Positions 58,777 through 64,000 of a DNA stretch of 64,000 nucleotides are shown here, piece after piece (the first letter of the stretch is position 1; every line of letters begins with the position of its first letter). The position numbers and the translations under genes are program-made. The DNA is taken from the NCBI GenBank assembly GCA_947579605.1, contig OX388317.1, positions 23,517,384 to 23,581,383 on the forward strand. The letters are read 5' to 3'. Source of the stretch: Athripsodes cinereus (Eukaryota; Arthropoda; Insecta; Trichoptera; Leptoceridae). A model generated the notes under the pieces. That model was not told where the DNA came from and did not search any database. It saw only the letters and a program-made list of their open reading frames with translations.

Positions 58777-59949
58777 CTGAAAATAGAGTGAACAGTATAA
58801 ATATCTTGCATATTATTTTAGTTTGTTACTATAATATGGGTTCGTGAATATTACAATACTATTGATGTTATCGGTCTCTTTACTCTGTAAATAAAGAACC
58901 ATAAAGCGTCAACATAACCTATATATATTTGTTTTCTTATTTTTACAACACAACTCTTTTTTTTTTTTATTTTAGTGTAAGTTTAATACTGGCATTGTAA
59001 CAAACAAGATACTTATTAAAAGTTTATCCCGAGCACGAATTTGTAATGATATGAATAAAAATCAAACAAAAGTTATCGCTACAATGAGGTTCGAAAAGTT
59101 TAGTATCGGAAGGAACATAAAACTCAAGTAAACACTTACCTTTACAGTAAATTAATGTTATTTCGGTAAATAAATTTACAAGATGTAATCCTGGTTTAGT
59201 TTTGGGCACAAATTCACAGAATAAACTATTTTAAATTATTTAAAACGAAAGCAACAACACAGCACGATTAGTTCAACACGCCGATACCGGAGTAAAATGG
59301 CTACCAAATGTACTGAGACTGACTGAGACCGAAACCATAGATTACTTACCAATAGGACTCATTAGCCGACCTTGTAATTTGAGGTTCATGGCTCTATAAG
59401 TTGTAGATGGCGTTGCCTGCGTGCAAGATTGAGGTTAACTGATCACTAAATGACACTTAAATGACGTTTACAGCTGTTTCTAGTGTTGCCATAATGTAAA
59501 GTGAAGCATAATCTATTCCAGTATGAAAAAATATGTTTTGTCCACATTAATTTGCACAAGGGTGTACTTATAAGGGCACTAATAATAAAACATTAAGCAG
59601 CGTGAAAAAAATATTATGCTTAAAGTAGGTACTTATAAGGGCACAGGTATTACTTGAATTCACTCTGCATTCTGTCATATAATATCAACAAAAAGTAACA
59701 TTTTTATCATACCTTTTTTGACGTTCAACATTTCGTTTCCACATTTTTTCGTTACGCCAACGCTTTCGAGCTTCATTAGGCTTGGATTTAGGCACATTAA
59801 TCGACTGTTCATCCATTATTTTAGCAAATTTTTACACAAATAAAGGGACCAAAAAATGCACAACCACGTCAAACACTTATCAAAACACTATGGCGGCCAT
59901 TTTGGATTTAGATGAAATGTCATCATTTTTCTTATCTGTGATTGGCTAA

Positions 59950-60160
59950 TTTGTTTTAGGGCAATTTGCAACTAACATGTGATGTTTTAGGGGGTTTTGC
60001 AACTAACCATGTTTAAAGATTCGATATTTTGTATGAAATTAGATGAGTTTTGCAAGTAACATGTTTATTGTCCTGTCAAGAATTTCATTATCTTCCTAAC
60101 TGTATATTATCCAACTCAAAATATATGAAAAACTATTTTAGGGGGTTTTGCAACTAAGCG
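59950..60160. repeat. Repeated GGGGTTTTGCAACTAA motif at element edges
   Basis: TTTTAGGGGGTTTTGCAACTAA-type motifs at about 59985 and 60132, with weaker versions at 59953 and 60045, lie between copy A exon 1 and the end of copy B. They may be terminal or subterminal sequences of these elements. On the minus strand the one at 60132 still reads as the C-terminal codons of copy B (RLVAKPPK). Confidence 0.4.
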
Positions 60161-60189
60161 CTTCATATCTGGAATAGGTAAATCTGGTA

Positions 60190-61440
60190 GTAGACTCTTA
60201 TAAAAATGAAGGGGAACAATCTCTCACCAGGTATCCCCATAATGAATTTTCAGTAAGTTATCTACATCCCGCAATTTTAATGCTTTAATTACTACTTTTC
60301 CTGGTTCAATCAATGTAGGGCGAATTTCGGATATTTTTTTCTAGCTTTATAAAGCGAAACATAATTAAATATTTCGCTTTGGTAGTTGGCTTCTCCTTTA
60401 ACTAAAATTTGGTTATTTTTCTCAATTTTTTTAAATGAAAATCTTTTTGTTGCTAGGAATTTCATTGGCCAGGCACTAGTTGGTTTAAGCACATTTTGAC
60501 ATGCGCTCTTCCAATCGTAAATTTCAACTTCAAGGCCAAGTTTGATAACTGGAAAAATTCTTGATGGTGTCAACGTATTCCTCAGGATTTATAATGGTTT
60601 CTTTTTTCCTTATAAGTTTTTCAATATTGCCAAATACTGCTGGCATAAACGAATGTCCAGTAACCGGAAATATAACTTCTAGTCTTTTTACAGATTGTGG
60701 TGATTCTGAAAACCACCGAGCACACATGCCAATTACGACAGAGTTTTTATTTTGGCCCGGACACCCATCTGCCATCAAGCGTACTGTATTGATGCCATCT
60801 AAGTGTAAGTTCTTAAGTCTGTGATAAACGGCAGATGCTACCTCGTTGGATCCTTTTGAGAAATCATTTTCGAGCCAACAATAACTAAATACATTTTTAG
60901 GCGTCAAAGGTTCTTTAGAAGATCCAACAACCACAGTAAAGTTATAAAAATAAATTTGACGACTATAGTATGCTTGTTGAAAAAAGATTTGTATTTTAAT
61001 GTGTGAATCCTTTTTTGTATTATTATGTCTCTTGTTTTGTTGACATCCTCTTTAAACTGTTTCAGTTTTTCATTGCATTGGAGGCAAAACGAGCACACAT
61101 CTGTCCTGGGAGAACCGAATCCTAAGTTAAATTTTTTATTAAAAATTTCGCAAAAAACGTATGTTTTATGATCAGATCCTTCTTCTCTCCTTCTTCTGAA
61201 CACATTCGATGCATTTTTTTAATGTTCAAATCTGAGGATAAATATTTTCTTACACTTGTCGAACTGCGGCAATAATGAGCCTCTGTACAATTGAATTGTT
61301 TTATGAAATTGATCACAAACTCCCTCTTTTCTGAATATTTGTGGCTTCGGTGATCGCCACCACGTTGTTCTTGGGGCAAATACCCCAATTTATAGATTTT
61401 CCTCCTTTTCTTTTCTTCAATTTAGACCTTTAAAATTAAA
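60190..61440 (-). pseudogene. DUF7869-like transposon gene, copy B
   Basis: Minus-strand pieces in order: 61388-61210 with YLPQEQRGGDHRSHKYSEKR, HYCRSSTSVRKYLSSD; 61203-60905 with NLGFGSPRTDVCSFCLQC and HTLKYKSFF; 60934-60530 with NEVASAVYHRLKNLHLDG, LMADGCPGQNKNSVV and PVTGHSFMPAVFGNIEKLI; 60573-60310 with the C-terminal basic domain; 60300-60190 with VIKALKLRDVDNLL and a TW-stop. At least three frame breaks. Where copy C has PADRVFG, this copy has PA-VFG: the Asp-Arg pair is deleted. The N-terminal exon is missing. Confidence 0.68.
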
Positions 61441-63080
61441 TAAACTTATTTATTCTTCACCGTACATTGATTACAAAAAAAGGTGACAAAGACATAAAAA
61501 TACATTCATATTAAATACAATCATTCAATCAATATTATGTTTGTAGTATTTTTGTTTTGTATTTTTGATTTAAGGATATGTGATTTCTCTAGTTCATTTT
61601 AATCAAGTGTATATGATATATGTGGGGTGTAAATGCAAAACTGCCTTACTGTAGGCTGTCATTTTTTTCAGAAAACCAAAATAACTTTTAAAATATTTAT
61701 TATGCATTAAACGAAATTAAATAATATCTCAGTTTCTCATTTCAGTTACTTCCTCTAAACATACAAATAATTTTGTTTCAATAGTATAATAATTAATATT
61801 TTATTAAATGAACAAAATAAAATAATGTCGGTTTTGCACCTAAATGCAGTCTCAATGGCGGTTATGAATCTCAGAATCCATCACAGTGTAGGTTTTGCAC
61901 GTCACACGTGACTTCACGTGTCATTTGAATGCTTCCTTTGACAGGTCAAAGATTAACCCTTTCGTGTTTAAAAGCACATTTTTTTCTTCAAAAATATTTT
62001 CTTACTTAACAGATTTTTTTCAAACATAAGATATACAAAATATTTTTAAACGAGAATTTTTTTAAACATTAAAATATATATAAAAAAAAAATATAACAGT
62101 TGTCTCTAGCTATATATTTCAAAAAAAAGAATCTTGGCTTATGAATTAATAATAAAATTATATATAAGTATTTTAGATCTATATTTTTCATGTTAATGGA
62201 TACATTGATTTAACATTGATTAACAAAAATCCAGATTTTTAAAGAAAATAAACAAAAATCACTTATTTAATAGAAAAAAAATAAACGTATAAAAATCAAA
62301 GATACTTAGCACAAGGCAGATCGCAAAAAAGTAACAATTATTCCCATGATGATTTATCTACTACGGGTGTCGTTTCAAAAAGTACTAATACATTGCACCT
62401 TATATGGTAATACCACTTTCTTCTGGGGAGTAACTTATTTATTTATTTATTTTATAAAATAAACGGCTATAAGCCTTTAACAAAAAATTATATAATTTAC
62501 ATATAAATATAAAAAAGTAAACATACAACCAAGAACCCATTACATAATCAATGGAGAATAAATATTAAGTTAACAAAATAATAAAATAAAAAAACATTTG
62601 AGTACATAAGAAAACATTAAAATAAAGTAAAATGCAGTTAAAAAATAAAAACAATCTTTTTATCAACCCAGAAATACATGCATTGTATCCTATCACTACT
62701 ATGAATAATCACAGAGTAAGTAATAATAGTTCATCTTTGAAAATAATAAATCAATTACAGGTACCCATACATATACATAAATATTGGAAATGAAAATAAT
62801 AATACAATGCAAGTACAATATTAAATAAGTAGATTGTGGAGCCGGGAACATCGCCCAGACTATATAGGCAAAAATCTAAATACTACCGTCGACACTCAAA
62901 TATGCAACAATAACCTAGCACTTATACAGCACCGAGCAACATCACACAGCCGGGAGCTGGCAACCATAGGTCGATGTCCCCGCACCGATAGTATATTTTT
63001 GTAAATGTAATAAAAATAAAACAATTAAATTATAAACAACAGCGAGAAGCACAATCTTATACATTCTTGTAATATTATAA
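61441..63080. other. AT-rich spacer between DUF7869-like copies
   Basis: No gene seen. At 62435-62490 TTATTTATTTATTTTATAAA..CGGCTATAAGCC is a minus-strand LINE tail, related to the one inserted in the hAT element at 32107-32158. At 61625 and 61830 short inverted-like GTGTAAATGCAAAAC / GTTTTGCACCTAAATGC motifs may be transposon ends. At 62830-62990 a more GC-balanced block (CGCCCAGAC, GAGCTGGCAACCATAGG) is unassigned. Confidence 0.4.
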
Positions 63081-64000
63081 CTAAAAAGAAGTAGAAAAAA
63101 TAATACTAACCAATACTCGATTTATCAACATAATATGTGATATTATCACCATCATTACCAATACAAAACAATTTGACATAATTATGTGTGATAACCCATC
63201 AAATACAAAAGAGAGACAAAACAAATTACACAATGTTTCATTCAAATTGGTTGATTCACTTTCAGTTACATTATTACTGTCAATAATATTCTTATAGAAG
63301 CTGAGCTGATGATCTCCCATATCTTCTTTCCATGTTGCACCTAAGTGTTTTTTAAGTAAATTGTTGACATCTTTTAATTTTGACGCACTCAATTGTGCTT
63401 CATTGGGGACTATATTTGTAACATGCATATCTGATACTTTTTTGCCTTGTTTTGTAATGGACCTGTATTTTGCTTGATCCACTCTATAATTAATTTCTCC
63501 TTTTAACAAAACTTTCTCAGGACTATGTTTACCTCTCTTTAAAAAATACCATTTTACAGGGTGCAAATTTAAAATGATATTGATTGGGAGGTAAAAAAAT
63601 AGTTGAAGCTCCTTTTTTCCAATCCATGACAGAACAATCAATACCTAAATTGATGACATTTCCATAATGCTCATATATGGTCAGATATTCGGAAGGACAA
63701 ATTATTTCTTGTTTATTTTTTAATTCTTTTTCTATTAATCCAAAAACTCTGTCCGCCGGTAAATATGAATGACCCGGTACTGGAAAAATCAACTCAATTG
63801 ATGTGAGTGATTCAGGAGCCTTATTGATTAACCAAAACGCACACATGGATATCATTATAGAGTTTTTATTTTGGGCACCGCATCCATCACCCATTAATCT
63901 TAATGTTGCAATATTTGTAAAATCGGTATTTATTAGGCGATGATAAACCGCTGATGCAATTTCATTGGCCCCTTTTGCATGCCTTTCTTCGCTCCACGTG
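63081..64000 (-). pseudogene. DUF7869-like transposon gene, copy C (runs off window)
   Basis: The minus frame from the window edge encodes WSEERHAKGANEIASAVYHR, then LMGDGCGAQNKNSIMI, IELIFPVPGHSYLPADRVFG with LIEKEL, SVMDWKKGAST and a basic stretch ending FFKER. A frame break at about 63540 follows; the next frame (63641-63081) continues GKHSPEKVLLKGEINYRVDQ, LLKKHLGATWKEDMGDHQLS and a hydrophobic tail. It is the best-preserved C-terminal half of the three copies. The N-terminal half lies beyond 64000. Confidence 0.68.

Larger units (their letters stand above)
54278..59415 (-). mobile_element. P-element-like transposon with 7-bp target duplication
   Basis: The left end CAATGCCATCTATAATCTTA and right end (complement) CAACGCCATCTACAACTTAT are imperfect inverted repeats. 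Direct repeat CCTGCGT flanks them (54271-54277, 59416-59422). A 12-bp subterminal inverted repeat, AATGAGTCCTAT, lies at 54342-54353 and 59352-59363, like the subterminal repeats of Drosophila P. Length 5138 bp. It carries one long transposase frame, a 126-bp tandem repeat 3' of it, and about 1 kb (54380-55457) in which I recognise nothing. Confidence 0.88.
52965..59564 (-). mobile_element. Tc1 transposon with nested P-like element
   Basis: Perfect 27-bp terminal inverted repeats starting CACCCTTGTGCAAATTAATG, flanked by TA (52963-52964, 59565-59566). Subtracting the P-like insertion and its 7-bp duplication leaves 1455 bp, a normal Tc1 size. The transposase lies on the minus strand near the left end; the P-like element sits between it and the right terminal repeat. 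Confidence 0.92.
52912..59643. repeat. 65-bp tandem duplication split by the Tc1 insertion
   Basis: The unit CTAATAATAAAACATTAAGC..GTAGGTACTTATAAGGGCA occurs intact at 59579-59643. Its other copy is 52912-52964 plus 59567-59578, interrupted at the TA by the Tc1 element. The intact copy therefore shows the empty site. Confidence 0.85.
51800..59816 (-). pseudogene. DUF7869-like transposon gene, copy A (two exons, interrupted intron)
   Basis: Exon 1 is 59816-59713 (Met-Asp-Glu-Gln; basic NEARKRWRNEKMWKRNVERQ), donor GTATGA. Exon 2 starts at 52762 after TTGTTTTAG; the AG|G join restores frame to YIAKQLPEFPTC. Exon 2 continues: RRFHEDFYHTNCKLDQDRF, IRGGDRRTDKYSRKRKA, HYCRNKTVRRIYLSSE, GFGSPRTDVCSLCLQ, SLRYKTFYHILREEKEDI. 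It then has a TAA at 51973, a frameshift near 51900, and ends after ASAVYHRLCNIF at about 51805, where the unrelated transposase relic begins. The domain with DGCxxQNKN seen in copies B and C is lost. The 6.95-kb intron is almost all a Tc1+P insertion; without it the intron would be about 350 bp. Family assignment is from memory of DUF7869 motifs; a transposase role is inference. Confidence 0.65.

Overview
The window is AT-rich animal nuclear DNA with split genes, GT-AG introns, many C2H2 zinc fingers, RTE-type LINE debris and a large load of DNA transposons. This points to an insect. Hemiptera is my weak guess from the transposon flavour, and nothing in the sequence proves it. No bacterial-type operon, rRNA or bona fide tRNA gene was seen.

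Five host genes can be traced. (1) 693-8337, minus strand: a nine-exon C2H2 zinc-finger protein of about 1656 residues, whose reading frame joins cleanly across every intron. (2) 12977-14041, plus: an intronless two-pore-domain potassium channel with both selectivity-filter threonines replaced. (3) 15970-23613, plus: a six-exon C2orf69-type serine-hydrolase-like protein of 508 residues. (4) 33311-33952, minus: a small membrane-anchored protein with the glucosidase II beta N-terminal repeats. (5) 35960-47373, plus: FBXO9, nine coding exons, 493 residues. Their introns and spacers are packed with repeats: LINE 3' ends, a tRNA-derived SINE, an unclassified 230-bp dispersed repeat, several TIR elements, and a Ty3/Gypsy-type element in FBXO9 intron 2 with equal-length LTRs that look identical and a deleted integrase core.

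From about 47.6 kb to the end I recognise no host gene. The region is a mosaic of transposons, most coding on the minus strand. The centrepiece is at 51.8-59.8 kb. A two-exon gene of a DUF7869-like, probably transposon-encoded family has a Tc1 element in its intron (52965-59564, TA duplication). That Tc1 element is itself interrupted by a P-element-like transposon (54278-59415, 7-bp target duplication) with an uninterrupted 926-codon THAP/P transposase. Two more DUF7869-like copies lie at 60.2-61.4 kb and 63.1-64.0 kb, the last running off the window. A second ITm-type transposase relic (50.3-51.75 kb) is split by a 152-bp MITE whose sister copy lies at 35.5 kb.

The genes show no operon-like functional link. 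The strongest stories are nested transposition with precise junctions, the unusual K2P filter, the -1 frameshift signal in the LTR element, and the modular exon structure of the zinc-finger gene. Coordinates of repeat edges are approximate unless a target duplication is stated.
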